A stretch of DNA of 64,000 bases from Acidimicrobiaceae bacterium (GCA_016722025.1 JADKGZ010000019.1:1-64000); one strand, 5' to 3'. Numbered from the stretch's first letter, positions 1 to 13,077 are shown. Notes: generated from the sequence alone by a model not told the origin. Program-made: numbers and translations.

Positions 1-1006
1 ACTCGCTGACCCTCGGACTCCACCAGCCCGTCGAGGCCGTCGGTGTCGAGTGCACCCGCCGGCACACCGTCGCGCATCCTGATGGCCAGCTGCAGGCCCT
101 CCAGGTGGCGAGTGGCGGCATCGAGCGTCTCGCCCGCCGCCTCGGTGCTCTCGCCCGCCGCAACCGCTGCGATGTACCGCTCGGGGGTGCGCACGTTCCA
201 CCACCGGCGGCCGTCGTGGTGGCTGTGCGCCGCACTGCCGAAGCCGCGATAGTTGCCCTGTTGCCAGTAGAGGATGTTGTGCCGGCACTCGTGACCGGGC
301 TTGGCCCAGTTGCTGACCTCGTAGTTGGCCAGGCCGGCTGCGGTGAGCAACTCGTCGGCCAACTCGTACTTGTCGGCCAGGTCGTCGTCGTCGGGGTGGC
401 GCTCGGGCTGCAGCGCCAGTGGCGTCCCGGCTTCCACCGTGAGCGCGTACGCCGAGATGTGGAACGGGTCGAGCGCGATGGCACCCTGCAACGTGGTCCG
501 CCAGTCGGCGAGCGACTCGCCGGCCGCCGTAGATGAGGTCGAGGTTGAACGTGGGGATGCCCGCCTCGCGCACCGCGGCGACGGCCAACCGAACGTTCGC
601 GGGCTGGTGCGTACGGCCCAGCGCGGCGAGCACGGACGGCACCATCGACTGCACGCCCATGCTCACCCGGTTCACGCCCGCGGCACGGAAAGTGGTGCAT
701 CTCCACCGTCACGTCGTCGGGGTTGCACTCGACGGTCACCTCCGCACCGGCCACCGTGGGAATCGCCCGCAGCACCTCGCCCAGCGCCTCGGGGGCCACC
801 AGCGTTGGCGTGCCGCCGCCGACGAACACGCTGGTGGCAGGGAGCATTCGTGCTGCCTCGATGTCGCTGCGCAACGCGTGCAGGTACTGCTGTTGCAGAT
901 GGCCGCGATCGGTCCAGGTCGCGAACGCGCAGTAGTCGCAGCGCTGCGCGCAGAACGGGATGTGGATGTACACCCCCGAAGTGGGCCCGGCTCGCGCGTC
1001 GCTCAC
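1..1006 (-). CDS. hemW: HemW-type radical SAM protein (3' end outside window, two frameshifts)
   Basis: Coproporphyrinogen III oxidase-like / heme chaperone HemW. I place the start at the GTG at 1006. Residues 12-26 contain the radical SAM cysteines (C19, C23, C26 in HIPFCAQRCDYC), followed by a VFVGGGTPT motif and later by FNLDLIYG and NILYWQQGNYRGFG, all typical of HemW. The reading frame is broken twice: one extra base in the A-run at 689-691 and one missing base near 525. The second shift restores the original frame, so only about 165 bases are out of frame. This looks like sequencing error rather than decay. The gene sits downstream of the bldD-like gene on the same strand and continues beyond base 1. 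Confidence 0.85.
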   Translation of the reverse strand, partial: MSDARAGPTSGVYIHIPFCAQRCDYCAFATWTDRGHLQQQYLHALRSDIEAARMLPATSVFVGGGTPTLVAPEALGEVLRAIPTVAGAEVTVECNPDDVTVEMHHFPCRGREPGEHGRAVDGAVRARRAGPYAPARERSVGRRRGARGGHPHVQPRPHLRRPASRSPTGGPRCRVPSRSTRSTSRRTRSRWKPGRHWRCSPSATPTTTTWPTSTSWPTSCSPQPAWPTTRSATGPSPVTSAGTTSSTGNRATIAASAVRRTATTTAAGGGTCAPPSGTSQRLRRARAPRRRARRSMPPLATWRACSWPSGCATVCRRVHSTPTASTGWWSPRVSE

Positions 1007-1043
1007 TGCCGGCGAAGGGTACCGCCGCGGGCTCGGTGCCGGC

Positions 1044-1553
1044 TCAGGGCCGGAACAGCAGGTCGAGCGCGTCGAGCCGCTGGCCGACCTGATCGACCGG
1101 TACGTCGAGCATCGCCGCGATGGCCCGCGTGTCGTCGCCGCGAACGGTGATGACCTTGCCGTTGAAGTCCTGACGCTGCACCTGGATCATCTTCAGGAAG
1201 CGAGCGAGCATCTCGAACGGCTGCCCCGTGAGCTGGGTGAGCTTGAGCAGGTCGACCGCAAGCTTCTTGCTGGCCGGCAGCTCTGCTTCGTTGGACGGCG
1301 TGACGTCTTCGCGCGGCAGCAGCTGGTCGACCGGCACGTTGTAGAACTTGGCCAGGCGCTCGAGGCGCGGCACCGAGATGGCCCGCTCGCCGCGCTCGTA
1401 GGCGCCCAGCACCGAGGCCTTGAACTCCTCGTGCGAGGTGGCCTCCACCTCTTGCAGCGACAACCGCTTCTGGCGCCGGATGACCCGGAGTCGATCGCCC
1501 ACCTTGCGGCTGTAGGGCGACGACACCACGTCGTCATCATCGAACTCACGCAT
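1044..1553 (-). CDS. bldD: BldD-like XRE-family regulator with c-di-GMP signature
   Basis: A 169-residue protein with an N-terminal helix-turn-helix (about residues 15-75, with YERGERAISVPRLERLA as in BldD) and a C-terminal domain matching BldD's c-di-GMP-binding region. The BldD motif RGD-X8-RQDD appears here as R127-Q-D129, eight residues, then R138-G-D-D141, so all charged contact residues are kept. In Streptomyces, BldD bound to a c-di-GMP tetramer represses developmental genes. I chose ATG 1553 over an upstream ATG at 1634 because BldD proteins start just before the HTH and a GGAAC-like ribosome site precedes it. Its targets here are unknown. Confidence 0.88.
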   Translation of the reverse strand: MREFDDDDVVSSPYSRKVGDRLRVIRRQKRLSLQEVEATSHEEFKASVLGAYERGERAISVPRLERLAKFYNVPVDQLLPREDVTPSNEAELPASKKLAVDLLKLTQLTGQPFEMLARFLKMIQVQRQDFNGKVITVRGDDTRAIAAMLDVPVDQVGQRLDALDLLFRP

Positions 1554-1676
1554 CTCGAACTCGTTCCTGTTCCGTGTGACTGCTCCGCCCAGCACAGCGA
1601 GGCACACATCATGACACACACGCACAGTGAGCACAACGCAAAGTGACGCAAGGTCACGCTGCGAAGGATTTGCGTG

Positions 1677-2348
1677 CTACTGGGCGAACCTCGCCGCAGC
1701 CACGATGGCGGCGGTCTCCACTCGCAGGATGGTGTCACCGAGACGCACCGACGGGGCACCGCAGGCCAGCTCGTCGGGGGTGAAGCCACCCTCGGGGCCG
1801 ATGACGACGGTGGCCGGAGCGGCGGGCAGCTCGGCCGGCGCGACCCCCTCCGGTGCGGCCAGCACCACGTTGGGTTGCAGCACGACCGCAGAGAGCGATT
1901 CGGGACCCGCGATGTCGGGCATCCAGACCCGTCTGCTCTGCATCGCCGCCTCGCGGGCCACGCGCCGTGCCCGCTGCAAGTGGCGCTCGCCACGCTCGCC
2001 TTCCCAGCGCACCGCGCTACGCGCACAGTGCACCAGGACGATGCGAGCGACACCGATCTCGGTGAGCTTCTGCACCATCCACTCCGCGCGATCCCCCTTC
2101 GGGATCGCGCTCGCGATGGTGAGCTGTGCCGGCGCCGGCTCGAACACCGGATCGCTCACCGGGTGCAGGACCTGGCCCGCAACCTGCGTGACCAACCACC
2201 CACCGCCACCGTCAGTGACGGTCACCACTTCCCCGTCGCGCACGCGCAGCACTCGGAACAGATGGTGGGCGTCGTCGGGCTGCAGCTCGAGGGCCGCCAG
2301 CGACTGGACGAACACGTGCGCCGCGCTGGAACGCAGCGCTGGGTTCAC
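1677..2348 (-). CDS. rsmE: 16S rRNA (uracil-1498-N3)-methyltransferase RsmE
   Basis: A 223-residue SPOUT-family methyltransferase that methylates U1498 of 16S rRNA using S-adenosylmethionine. It has an N-terminal PUA-like part with [13 protein letters not shown] and the C-terminal knot signature [12 protein letters not shown]. The length is normal for the family. Its start overlaps the dnaJ stop by 4 bp (2345-2348), which indicates translational coupling in an hrcA-dnaJ-rsmE operon, a conserved order in Gram-positive bacteria. Confidence 0.93.
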   Translation of the reverse strand: MNPALRSSAAHVFVQSLAALELQPDDAHHLFRVLRVRDGEVVTVTDGGGGWLVTQVAGQVLHPVSDPVFEPAPAQLTIASAIPKGDRAEWMVQKLTEIGVARIVLVHCARSAVRWEGERGERHLQRARRVAREAAMQSRRVWMPDIAGPESLSAVVLQPNVVLAAPEGVAPAELPAAPATVVIGPEGGFTPDELACGAPSVRLGDTILRVETAAIVAAARFAQ

Positions 2349-3460
2349 TGGAAGGCCGACTTGATGCGCGAGAACAGCCCGTGCTCGGAGTGCAGCTCTT
2401 CGCCGCGCGAGTCGGCGAACTTCTTCAGCAGCTCGGCCTCGAACTCGCTGAGCTTCGTCGGCACCTGCACCTGCACGCGCACGCGCAGGTCACCGCGGCC
2501 ACGACCCTGCAGCCGCGGCACGCCGCGCTGACGAAGTACGAACTCGCGACCGGGCTGGGTGCCCGCCGGCACCAGGATCTCCTCGTCGCCATCGAGCGTC
2601 GACAGCATGAACTTGGCGCCCAGTGAGGCTTGCGCGATGGAGACCGGCAGCTCGGTGACCAGGTCGTCGTGCTCGCGCCGGAAGCGCTCGTGCGCTGCCA
2701 CCCGCAGGTGCACGTACAGGTCGCCGGCACCACCGCCGCGCGCACCCACCGCGCCGCGACCCGTGAGCCGCAGCGTGGAGCCCGTGTCGACACCGGCGGG
2801 CACGTCGACCTGGTAGGTCTTCTCGGTGACCACCCGGCCATCGCCCGAGCACGACGGGCACGGGGTGACGATGACCTGACCGAGGCCACCGCACTTCGAG
2901 CAGGCCGTGGACGTGACCATCTGCCCGAGCATGCTCTGGCGCACGCGCTGCACCTGCCCTCGACCGTTGCACTCGCTGCACGTGACGGGCTTGGTGCCCT
3001 CGCCGGCGCCGGTGCCGCTGCAGTCGTCGCAGCGCAGGGCCGTGCGCAGCGTGACGGGCACGGTGGCACCGAACACCGCCTGCTCGAACGTGATGTCGGC
3101 CACCACTTCCAGGTCTTGCCCCCGAGGCGGGCCGGCCGGCCCGCGGTTGCCGCCACCGAACGGGCTGCCACCGCCACCGAAGAAGGCGTCGAACAGGTCG
3201 CCCAGGCCGCCACCGCCGAACCCGTCGCCGGTGTTTGCGCCGCCGACGCCCTGCTCGCCGAACCGGTCGTAGCGGGCACGTGCCTGCGGGTCGCTGAGCG
3301 TTTCGTACGCGCGGGCCACCTGCTTGAACTGCTCCTCGGCAGCGGCGTCGCCCGGGTTCGCGTCGGGGTGCAGCTCGCGCGCACGCTTCCGGTAGGCCTT
3401 CTTCAGCTCGTCGGTGGAGGCGGTGCGTGGCACGCCCAGCAGTTCGTAGAAGTCAGCCAC
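2345..3460 (-). CDS. dnaJ: Molecular chaperone DnaJ
   Basis: A 371-residue full-length type I DnaJ (Hsp40), co-chaperone of DnaK. The J domain occupies residues 1-68 with the HPD tripeptide at 31-33. A G/F-rich linker follows (about 74-118). Then come four CxxCxGxG zinc repeats ([32 protein letters not shown]) and the C-terminal substrate-binding domain. It overlaps hrcA by 8 bp upstream and rsmE by 4 bp downstream. Confidence 0.96.
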   Translation of the reverse strand: MADFYELLGVPRTASTDELKKAYRKRARELHPDANPGDAAAEEQFKQVARAYETLSDPQARARYDRFGEQGVGGANTGDGFGGGGLGDLFDAFFGGGGSPFGGGNRGPAGPPRGQDLEVVADITFEQAVFGATVPVTLRTALRCDDCSGTGAGEGTKPVTCSECNGRGQVQRVRQSMLGQMVTSTACSKCGGLGQVIVTPCPSCSGDGRVVTEKTYQVDVPAGVDTGSTLRLTGRGAVGARGGGAGDLYVHLRVAAHERFRREHDDLVTELPVSIAQASLGAKFMLSTLDGDEEILVPAGTQPGREFVLRQRGVPRLQGRGRGDLRVRVQVQVPTKLSEFEAELLKKFADSRGEELHSEHGLFSRIKSAFQ

Positions 3461-4463
3461 TGGCGCTCCCGCCGTCGCTGAGATGCCGGCCCAATCGATC
3501 GCTCACCACTTCGACGGTAGCGAGTGCCTGCGGATAATCCATTCGTGTCGGCCCCAGGACGCCGACCGTGCCCACCTGCTCACCATCGACGAACACCGGT
3601 TTCACCACCACCGAACACGCCGCCAGCGGCTCGACACCGTGCTCGGCGCCGATGGCCACCGACAGGCCGCGATCCAGCACGTCGCGCACGAGCGTGACCA
3701 TCACGTACTGCTGCTCGAGCGCGCGTAGCACCGACCGAACCGTGTCGACAGCGTCGAACGCGTGCGCCATGGTGGCAGCACCCTGCACGAAGACGTGCTC
3801 GTCGGCGACGGAACCTTCCAGCGCACCTGCTGCCGCAGTGCACACCGCATCGAGCTCGCGATCGCCGGTGGGCGGAATGCGCACCCCACTGTCGAGCGCG
3901 CGACCCACCATGTGCGCCTGCAGATGTGCCGTGACCGCGGCGAGCCGCACTTCCGAGATCTCGCCGGCGAGCTCGACCGGCTGGTTCTCGACGACACCGT
4001 TGGAGAGCACGGCGACGACGGTGACGTGGCGCCCGACGAGACCCACCACCTGCACCGAACGGACGACGGCGATCTCGGCACGCGGGCCCACCACCACCGC
4101 TGCGTGGTGTGAGACCTGCGCGAGCAGGTTGGTGGTCTGGTGCAGCAGCTCCTCCAGCCGGCCGTGCGCGGTCTCGAAGAAGGCACCGACCTGTTGCGTT
4201 GCCTGGGTGTCGAGGCGACCGGGTTGCGCCATGTGGTCGACGAAGAAGCGATAGCCCTTGTCGGTGGGAATGCGCCCGGCAGAGGTGTGCGGCTGTGCCA
4301 GGTAGCCCTCTTGCTCGAGCACCGCCATCTCGTTGCGCACGGTGGCAGAGCTGACACGCACGCCGGGAGCGTTGGCGATGTGCGTGGAGCCGACCGGCTG
4401 CGCGGTGGTGATGTACTCCTGCACCACCGCCCTGAGAATGGCTGTCTTGCGTTCGTCGAGCAT
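3453..4463 (-). CDS. hrcA: Heat-inducible transcription repressor HrcA
   Basis: A 336-residue repressor of class I heat-shock genes. The N-terminal winged helix contains [17 protein letters not shown] and [19 protein letters not shown], followed by the typical [16 protein letters not shown]. The C-terminal part carries the GAF-like dimer domain. The start ATG 4463 gives the canonical MLDERK beginning. No CIRCE operator (TTAGCACTC-N9-GAGTGCTAA) is visible in the 37 bp before the gene, so its operator must lie elsewhere. First gene of the hrcA-dnaJ-rsmE operon. Confidence 0.93.
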   Translation of the reverse strand: MLDERKTAILRAVVQEYITTAQPVGSTHIANAPGVRVSSATVRNEMAVLEQEGYLAQPHTSAGRIPTDKGYRFFVDHMAQPGRLDTQATQQVGAFFETAHGRLEELLHQTTNLLAQVSHHAAVVVGPRAEIAVVRSVQVVGLVGRHVTVVAVLSNGVVENQPVELAGEISEVRLAAVTAHLQAHMVGRALDSGVRIPPTGDRELDAVCTAAAGALEGSVADEHVFVQGAATMAHAFDAVDTVRSVLRALEQQYVMVTLVRDVLDRGLSVAIGAEHGVEPLAACSVVVKPVFVDGEQVGTVGVLGPTRMDYPQALATVEVVSDRLGRHLSDGGSASG

Positions 4464-4500
4464 GGCTCCCCTACGGCGCGGATGCGGCTGGCAGACCAGA

Positions 4501-5868
4501 CTACCGACTGCCAACGCTCACCTGGCGGTACCGGTGCAGCGCCTCGTCGCGCTCGACCGCGTGGTCCACCATCGGCTGCGGGTAGTCGGGTGGGCGTCGC
4601 GCTCCGGGCTCGTGCACCGCTCCCCCGGCGATGCCGGCCAGCTCGGGCACCCACGTGCGCACGTAGTCGCCGTCGGGGTCGAAGCGCAGCGCCTGCGTCG
4701 TGGGGTTGAAGATGCGAAAGTACGGCGCTGCGTCGGTGCCGGTGCCGGCCGTCCACTGCCAGCCGTGGCTGTTCGACGCCAGATCGCCGTCGACGAGGTG
4801 CCGCATGAAGTGGCGTGCTCCCCACTGCCACGGGAGGTGCAGGTCCTTCACCAGGAAGCTGGCCACGAGCATGCGCACTCGGTTGTGCATCCACCCGCTG
4901 GCCGCCAGCTGGCGCATGCCCGCGTCGACGATCGGATACCCCGTCGTACCCGCTGCCCAGCGACGGAAGCGCTCGTGCGCGGCGGCGTCGGTGTCGACCG
5001 CCATTGCGGCCATCCGCGCGTTGAGGTTGCTGCTCGCCGAGTCGGGCCGGCGGAACAGCACGTCGGCATAGAACTCGCGCCAGGCGAGCTCGCTGGCAAA
5101 GGTGTCGTGGCCGGGTTGCGGTAACAGGTCGGCGAGCAGCTGTCGTGGGTGCAGCAGCCCCCACCGCAGCGCGGCGGAGAGCCGGCTGGTGCCGTCGCTG
5201 GCCGGCAGGTTGCGCACGTCGCGATAGTCGCCCACCGCCGGCAGGAACTCGTCCCATCGTCGATGAGCGGCTCGTTCTCCCGCGGCCGGGAGCACTGCGT
5301 TGGTCGCGGGGCGCGCCGGTGGCCCGTCGCACGGCACGTCCGGAGCGCCGAACCACTCCACGTCGGTCGTACCCGACGGCGCACCCCACCCGTGAGCCCG
5401 CCACATCTTGGAGAACGGCGTGAAGACCGCGTAGGCGGTGCCATCGGCCTTGTTGACGTCGCCGGGCGGAACCGCATACGGCGTGCCGATGCCGTGCAGG
5501 CGCGCGCCGGCACGGCCGAGTGCGGCCCCCACTGCTGCATCGCGGGCTCGGCCGTACGGCCCGTAGTCGCGCGTCACGAACACGTCGAGCGCGCCCACTT
5601 CCGCCGCCAGCGCCGGCACCACCTGCGCAGGATCGCCATGGCGATACACCAGCGAACCACCCATCGATTCGTCGAGCGCGCGAAGGCAGTCGGCCATGAA
5701 CGCCCGGCGCGGGTGCCCCGAGCGCTCGAATGCTGGGTCCACCACGAACAACGGCACCACTCGGCGCCCCTCGGCCGCCGCCGCCTGCAGCGCGGGCAGG
5801 TCGGCCAGGCGCAGGTCGCGCCGGAACCACATCACCGTGGTGCGGCCGGCAACTGATCGGGCAGGCAT
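4501..5868 (-). CDS. Cryptochrome/deoxyribodipyrimidine photolyase
   Basis: About 455 residues. The N-terminal DNA photolyase domain starts with VMWFRRDLRLADLPAL, and the C-terminal FAD-binding domain contains MHNRVRMLVASFLVKDLHLPW and the strongly conserved SNSHGWQWTAGTGTDAAPYFRIFNP stretch of class I CPD photolyases. It repairs UV-induced pyrimidine dimers with light and FADH-. The start at 5868 (MPARSVAG) is preferred to an upstream candidate at 5907. It is divergent from the phosphatase gene with a 32-bp gap. Confidence 0.92.
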   Translation of the reverse strand: MPARSVAGRTTVMWFRRDLRLADLPALQAAAAEGRRVVPLFVVDPAFERSGHPRRAFMADCLRALDESMGGSLVYRHGDPAQVVPALAAEVGALDVFVTRDYGPYGRARDAAVGAALGRAGARLHGIGTPYAVPPGDVNKADGTAYAVFTPFSKMWRAHGWGAPSGTTDVEWFGAPDVPCDGPPARPATNAVLPAAGERAAHRRWDEFLPAVGDYRDVRNLPASDGTSRLSAALRWGLLHPRQLLADLLPQPGHDTFASELAWREFYADVLFRRPDSASSNLNARMAAMAVDTDAAAHERFRRWAAGTTGYPIVDAGMRQLAASGWMHNRVRMLVASFLVKDLHLPWQWGARHFMRHLVDGDLASNSHGWQWTAGTGTDAAPYFRIFNPTTQALRFDPDGDYVRTWVPELAGIAGGAVHEPGARRPPDYPQPMVDHAVERDEALHRYRQVSVGSR

Positions 5869-5900
5869 GTGCCGATCAGTGTCGCCTACCCTGTCTGCCC

Positions 5901-6506
5901 GTGCCACATCCTGCGCAGCTGCCCGCCCTCATCCTGCTCGTTCGCCATGGCGCCACCGAGTGGTCGGTGTCGGGTCGCCACACCGGGCGCACCGACCTCG
6001 CGCTCACCGACCAGGGCGTGGCCCAGGCCGTCAGTGCCGGGCCGCTGATCGACGAACTGCTCGGTGACCACGAGCCGCTGGTGTTCACCAGCCCGCTCGC
6101 ACGTGCCGCTCGCACGGCCGAGCTGGCGCTGCCCCAGCACCCTGCACGGCCGGCGCCGGCACTGATGGAGTACGACTACGGCGACTACGAGGGGCTCACC
6201 AGCTCGCAGATCCTGCAGCGCGACCCCGCGTGGGATCTCTTCCACTCGGGCTGCCCCGGCGGCGAGAGCATCGTGCAGGTGTCGGCGCGCTGTGACGAGT
6301 TCATGGCGGAGGTGCAGCGCGAGGGTGCGGGGCGCGCCGTCGTTGCGTTCACGCACGGCCACCTCAGCCGAATTCTCACCGCACGCATGCTGAACCTGCC
6401 CGCCGCCGGCGGGGCATCACTGTGGAACGACACCGCCACCGTCGGCGTGATCAACGAGCACCGTGGCAAGCTGGTGCTCGTCGGCTGGAACCTCCGCGCG
6501 TACTGA
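5901..6506 (+). CDS. Histidine phosphatase family protein
   Basis: A 201-residue phosphoglycerate-mutase-like phosphatase. The catalytic RHG motif is in ILLVRHGATEWSVSGRHTG, and a C-terminal AFTHGHLSRI supplies the second histidine. The acidic residue lies in MEYDYGDYEG. The substrate cannot be told from sequence. A GTG at 5901 is the most likely start because it lies just before the conserved strand. The 3' end overlaps the convergent MFS gene by 90 bp, an unusually long tail-to-tail overlap. Confidence 0.88.
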   Translation: MPHPAQLPALILLVRHGATEWSVSGRHTGRTDLALTDQGVAQAVSAGPLIDELLGDHEPLVFTSPLARAARTAELALPQHPARPAPALMEYDYGDYEGLTSSQILQRDPAWDLFHSGCPGGESIVQVSARCDEFMAEVQREGAGRAVVAFTHGHLSRILTARMLNLPAAGGASLWNDTATVGVINEHRGKLVLVGWNLRAY

Positions 6507-7694
6507 GCGCCACCGCAGCAGGAAGCCGATGGTCACGGAGACGAGCGCGATCACGCTGCCGTAGGCGAGGCTCCACTCGGCACCGACGTGGTCGGCCACC
6601 CAGCCGGTGATGGGCGCACCGATGGGGGTGGTGCCCAGGAACGCCACGGCGCCCAGCGCCAGCAGCCTGCCACGCATGTCGGGCGGTGACTCCTGCTGCA
6701 CGATTGCGTTCTGCGCAGAGATGAAGGCGGCCCCACCGAAGCCCACCGGGATGGCCAGCAGCACGGCGAACCACGCGTTGGGTGCCCAGGCCAGCGCCAG
6801 ACCGCTGACGCCGAGCAGCACGCCGTTGCCGAAGAACCAGTAGGTGGTGACGCGCCCGCGAGCACCGGTGAACAGCGACCCGATCATGCTGCCCAGGCCG
6901 GTTGCCGCCAACAGGATGCCGAAGAACTCCTTGCGGCCGTAGCGAGCGTCGGCGATCTTGAGGAGCGAGACGCTGTAGTTGAAGCTGAACGTGCCGACCA
7001 CTGCGAACGTGACGAACACCACCAGCAGCCGCCGGTCGTGCACGATGAACCTGATCGCGTCGCGCACAGGGGTGCCCCCGCGTTGCGCCGGCGGCGACGC
7101 ATGCAGCTGTGAGCGGTCGATCGCGACGAGCGGCCAGAGCAGCGCCACGAACGATGCCCCGTTGATGATGAACAGCCAGCCTGCGCCGAGCGGGCCTTTC
7201 AGCGCGGCCGCCAACGCGGGGCCGACGATGCGCGAGCCGGTCATCACCGCAGTGTTCAGCGAGATCGCGTTCGTGATCTCCTGCGGCTCGACCAGCTCCA
7301 GCACGAACCCGCGCCGGGCCGGGTTGTCGAACGCTCCGATCACTCCGAGCAGCAGCGACAGGCCGTAGACGACGGGCAGGTTGACCAGGTCGAGGAGGTA
7401 CAACACGCCCAGCACGATCGCCTGCGCCGCCAACAGGCCTTGGGTGAGCAGCGTCATCCTCCGCTTGTCGCGACGGTCGGCCAACGCGCCGGCCCACACC
7501 CCCAGCAGCAGCATCGGCAGGAACTGGCAGAGCAGGGTGATGCCCACATCGGCGGCCTTGCCGGTGAGCTCGTAGACCAGCAGCGACATGGCCGTCATCT
7601 GCATCCACGTGCCCACGTTGCTGACGAGCAGACCGAAGAAGAACAGTCGAGCGTTGCGATGCCGCAGTGAGCTGAACATCGGAGCGCGAGACAT
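6417..7694 (-). CDS. MFS transporter (MFS_3 / EntS-like exporter)
   Basis: About 425 residues with roughly 12 hydrophobic segments. The N-terminal FGLLVSNVGTWMQMTAMSLLVYELTG and the loop GALADRRDKRRM (motif A region) are characteristic of the MFS_3 drug/siderophore exporter group. The start at ATG 7694 (MSRAPMFSSLRHRN) matches the family. The substrate is unknown. It is divergent from the polymerase gene (52 bp gap) and its last 90 bp overlap the phosphatase gene on the other strand. Confidence 0.88.
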   Translation of the reverse strand: MSRAPMFSSLRHRNARLFFFGLLVSNVGTWMQMTAMSLLVYELTGKAADVGITLLCQFLPMLLLGVWAGALADRRDKRRMTLLTQGLLAAQAIVLGVLYLLDLVNLPVVYGLSLLLGVIGAFDNPARRGFVLELVEPQEITNAISLNTAVMTGSRIVGPALAAALKGPLGAGWLFIINGASFVALLWPLVAIDRSQLHASPPAQRGGTPVRDAIRFIVHDRRLLVVFVTFAVVGTFSFNYSVSLLKIADARYGRKEFFGILLAATGLGSMIGSLFTGARGRVTTYWFFGNGVLLGVSGLALAWAPNAWFAVLLAIPVGFGGAAFISAQNAIVQQESPPDMRGRLLALGAVAFLGTTPIGAPITGWVADHVGAEWSLAYGSVIALVSVTIGFLLRWRSVRAEVPADEHQLATVLVDHADGGGVVPQ

Positions 7695-7746
7695 CGTCGT
7701 CCTTTCTACCGCTCCGGGCGCCACCTTGACGGGCCAGGATGGTGCC

Positions 7747-9525
7747 GTGCATCTACAAGTCGACGACCCCCAGGCGGCGCTCGACGCGTTGCGGGCAGCG
7801 GGGGCATCGCGAGGGGCACTCGTCGGCTTGGCGATCGGCCGCGCAACGGGGCCAGGTGCCGACGACGGCGAGGCGGTCGGGTTTGCCGTCGGCGGCATGC
7901 TGATCTCGCTGGTGAGCATCGATTGGGCACCGGCAGTTGCGTTGCTGGACCGCGAGCTGCGGCCGCGTTGGGTGTGCTGGTCGAATGCCACTGCCGCGCA
8001 GCTGCTGGCACACGGCGTCCGCCTGGCGACGTGTTGGGACATCGTGGCGGCGCACCGCCTGCTGTACGGCGGCTGGCGTGCGGAGCCGGCACGGGTGTGG
8101 GCGTTGCTGCACGGGTTGGACCATCGATCGCTGCCGGTGATGGGCCAGCTCGATCTGCTCGGCGGCGACGGTGACGGCGGTGGCGACCCGGATGACCCCG
8201 TGCGGCCCGACGGCCACCTGCGGCCCGAGTGGCTGGCCGGCGGGTGGGCTGCGCACCGGTCGCGAGTGGCGGCATGGGCTGGCGTTGCACTGACAGCCGC
8301 CACCCGACAGCAGCAGTCGCTGGAGGCCCTGCGCACCGACGAGCTCGCCAATGGTGACCCGGTGGCAACGGCACGCGCCGAGTCGGCAGCCGAGTTGTTG
8401 TGCGCTGAGCTGGCGTTCGACGGCCTGCCCATCGACGTACCGGCGGCGGAGGCACTGATCGCTTCGCTCGTCGGCCCGCGGGCGGCCAGCGAAGCAGAGG
8501 CGGCCGCAGGCCGCGCCCGCCGCGACGCGGAGGTGCTGTGCCACCTGCCGCCGGGCAGCGGCATCGACCTGCGCAGCCCCGCCGATGTGAAGAACATGCT
8601 GCGCCGCCTGGGCATCGACGTGCCCGACACACGTGCGTGGCGCCTGGAGCAGATGCGCGAGGTGCACCCGGTCATCGACGCGCTGCTGCGTTGGCGCAAG
8701 GCCGAGCGCGTGGCCACCACCTTCGGCTATGGCTGGCTCGACGCGCACGTCGGTGCCGATGGCCGGCTCCGCGGCGAGTGGTCGGGCAGCGATGGCGCCG
8801 CCGGCCGCATGACGGCGGGGGCCGGTCTGCACAACCTGCCTGCAGAGTTGCGACCGGTGGTCGTCGCCGACGACGGCCACCTGTTCGTGCGGGCCGATCT
8901 CGGCCAGATCGAGCCGCGGGTGCTGGCAGCCGTGAGCGGCGACACTGCACTCTGCCGGGCCACGCAGGACGACGACCTGTACGCACCCGTGGCGAAGCGC
9001 CTCGGCGTCGAGCGATCGGTCGCCAAGATCGCCGTGCTGGCAGCGATGTACGGCCAGACCAGCGGCACGGCCGGGCAGGCACTGCGCGGCATGGAGAGCG
9101 CCTACCCGGTGGCGATGAAGTACCTCGCCGATGCCGCCGATGCAGGCTTCGAAGGCCGCGACCTGCGCACCTACGGCGGCCGGCTCATCCGCATGTTCGA
9201 GATCCCCGACCACGCCGACCACCGCTCCGCCGCCGCCGGCCGTGGGCGGTATGCGCGCAATGCGATGGTGCAGGGCGCCGCCGCGGAGCTCTTCAAGGTG
9301 TGGGCGGTGACGGTGCGCGCCCGCGCGGACACCGGCGCCCGCATCGTGCTGTGCCTGCACGACGAGCTGCTGCTGCACGTGCCCTCCACCGCCGTCGATC
9401 AATCCGTGCAGTTGCTGCACGACTGCCTCGCCGAAGCCGCTCACCGCTGGCAGCCCAGCGGTGCCGGCGTGCGCTTCGTGGCCGACGTCAGCGTCGTGCG
9501 CAGCTGGGCCGACGCCAAGCCGTGA
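7747..9525 (+). CDS. Stand-alone family-A DNA polymerase (bifunctional 3'-5' exonuclease/polymerase type)
   Basis: About 592 residues from GTG 7747. The C-terminal half carries the family-A polymerase motifs: motif A RADLGQIEPRVLAAVSGD, motif B RYARNAMVQGAAAELFK and motif C CLHDELLLHVP, which holds the second catalytic aspartate. The N-terminal half is a poorly conserved exonuclease-like region and the 5' nuclease of PolA is absent. Similar proteins are known in actinobacteria beside the normal PolA and are thought to act in repair. The context gives no partner. The start is not certain because no strong ribosome site is visible. Confidence 0.85.
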   Translation: MHLQVDDPQAALDALRAAGASRGALVGLAIGRATGPGADDGEAVGFAVGGMLISLVSIDWAPAVALLDRELRPRWVCWSNATAAQLLAHGVRLATCWDIVAAHRLLYGGWRAEPARVWALLHGLDHRSLPVMGQLDLLGGDGDGGGDPDDPVRPDGHLRPEWLAGGWAAHRSRVAAWAGVALTAATRQQQSLEALRTDELANGDPVATARAESAAELLCAELAFDGLPIDVPAAEALIASLVGPRAASEAEAAAGRARRDAEVLCHLPPGSGIDLRSPADVKNMLRRLGIDVPDTRAWRLEQMREVHPVIDALLRWRKAERVATTFGYGWLDAHVGADGRLRGEWSGSDGAAGRMTAGAGLHNLPAELRPVVVADDGHLFVRADLGQIEPRVLAAVSGDTALCRATQDDDLYAPVAKRLGVERSVAKIAVLAAMYGQTSGTAGQALRGMESAYPVAMKYLADAADAGFEGRDLRTYGGRLIRMFEIPDHADHRSAAAGRGRYARNAMVQGAAAELFKVWAVTVRARADTGARIVLCLHDELLLHVPSTAVDQSVQLLHDCLAEAAHRWQPSGAGVRFVADVSVVRSWADAKP

Positions 9526-9558
9526 CCCACTGCGGCGCGGGTGCTGCTGACGGCGCGC

Positions 9559-11067
<1,509 letters not shown>

Positions 11068-11129
11068 CCGGCGGAGGGTAGTCGGCCCCCGTAGTCGCAG
11101 CGCTGCCGAACGGGGCGGGGCGCCGTCGC

Positions 11130-12914
<1,785 letters not shown>

Positions 12915-12975
12915 GGCGAGTCGCCCGATCCTACCGGGCAAGCAGCCTTCATCCAGGGCGGTCTCGCCCGCAAGG

Positions 12976-13005
12976 TTGGGGTCTCCGGGCCGTCGCTGTT
13001 AGCCT
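12976..13005 (+). promoter_or_regulatory. Probable rpsT promoter
   Basis: A TTGGGG hexamer (12976-12981) and a TAGCCT hexamer (13000-13005) are separated by 18 bp in the 163-bp gap between divergent lepA and rpsT. The -10 lies about 73 bp before the GTG start of rpsT, leaving room for a 5' leader. The call rests on spacing and -10 similarity only. Confidence 0.4.
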
Positions 13006-13077
13006 TGCGAAGCCGATTTCAAGTGCCGAGCCGGCCTTTGCATCCGCCGGCCGTCCGAGTCAAAAGGGTTCTGTCAC

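Noticed and set aside
1193..2053. Long open frames antisense to or overlapping bldD, rsmE, dnaJ and many other genes
   Set aside because: They are arginine/serine/alanine-rich mirror frames of high-GC genes with no recognisable domains.
4464..4500. CIRCE element in front of hrcA
   Set aside because: No TTAGCACTC-N9-GAGTGCTAA-like inverted repeat is present in this gap.
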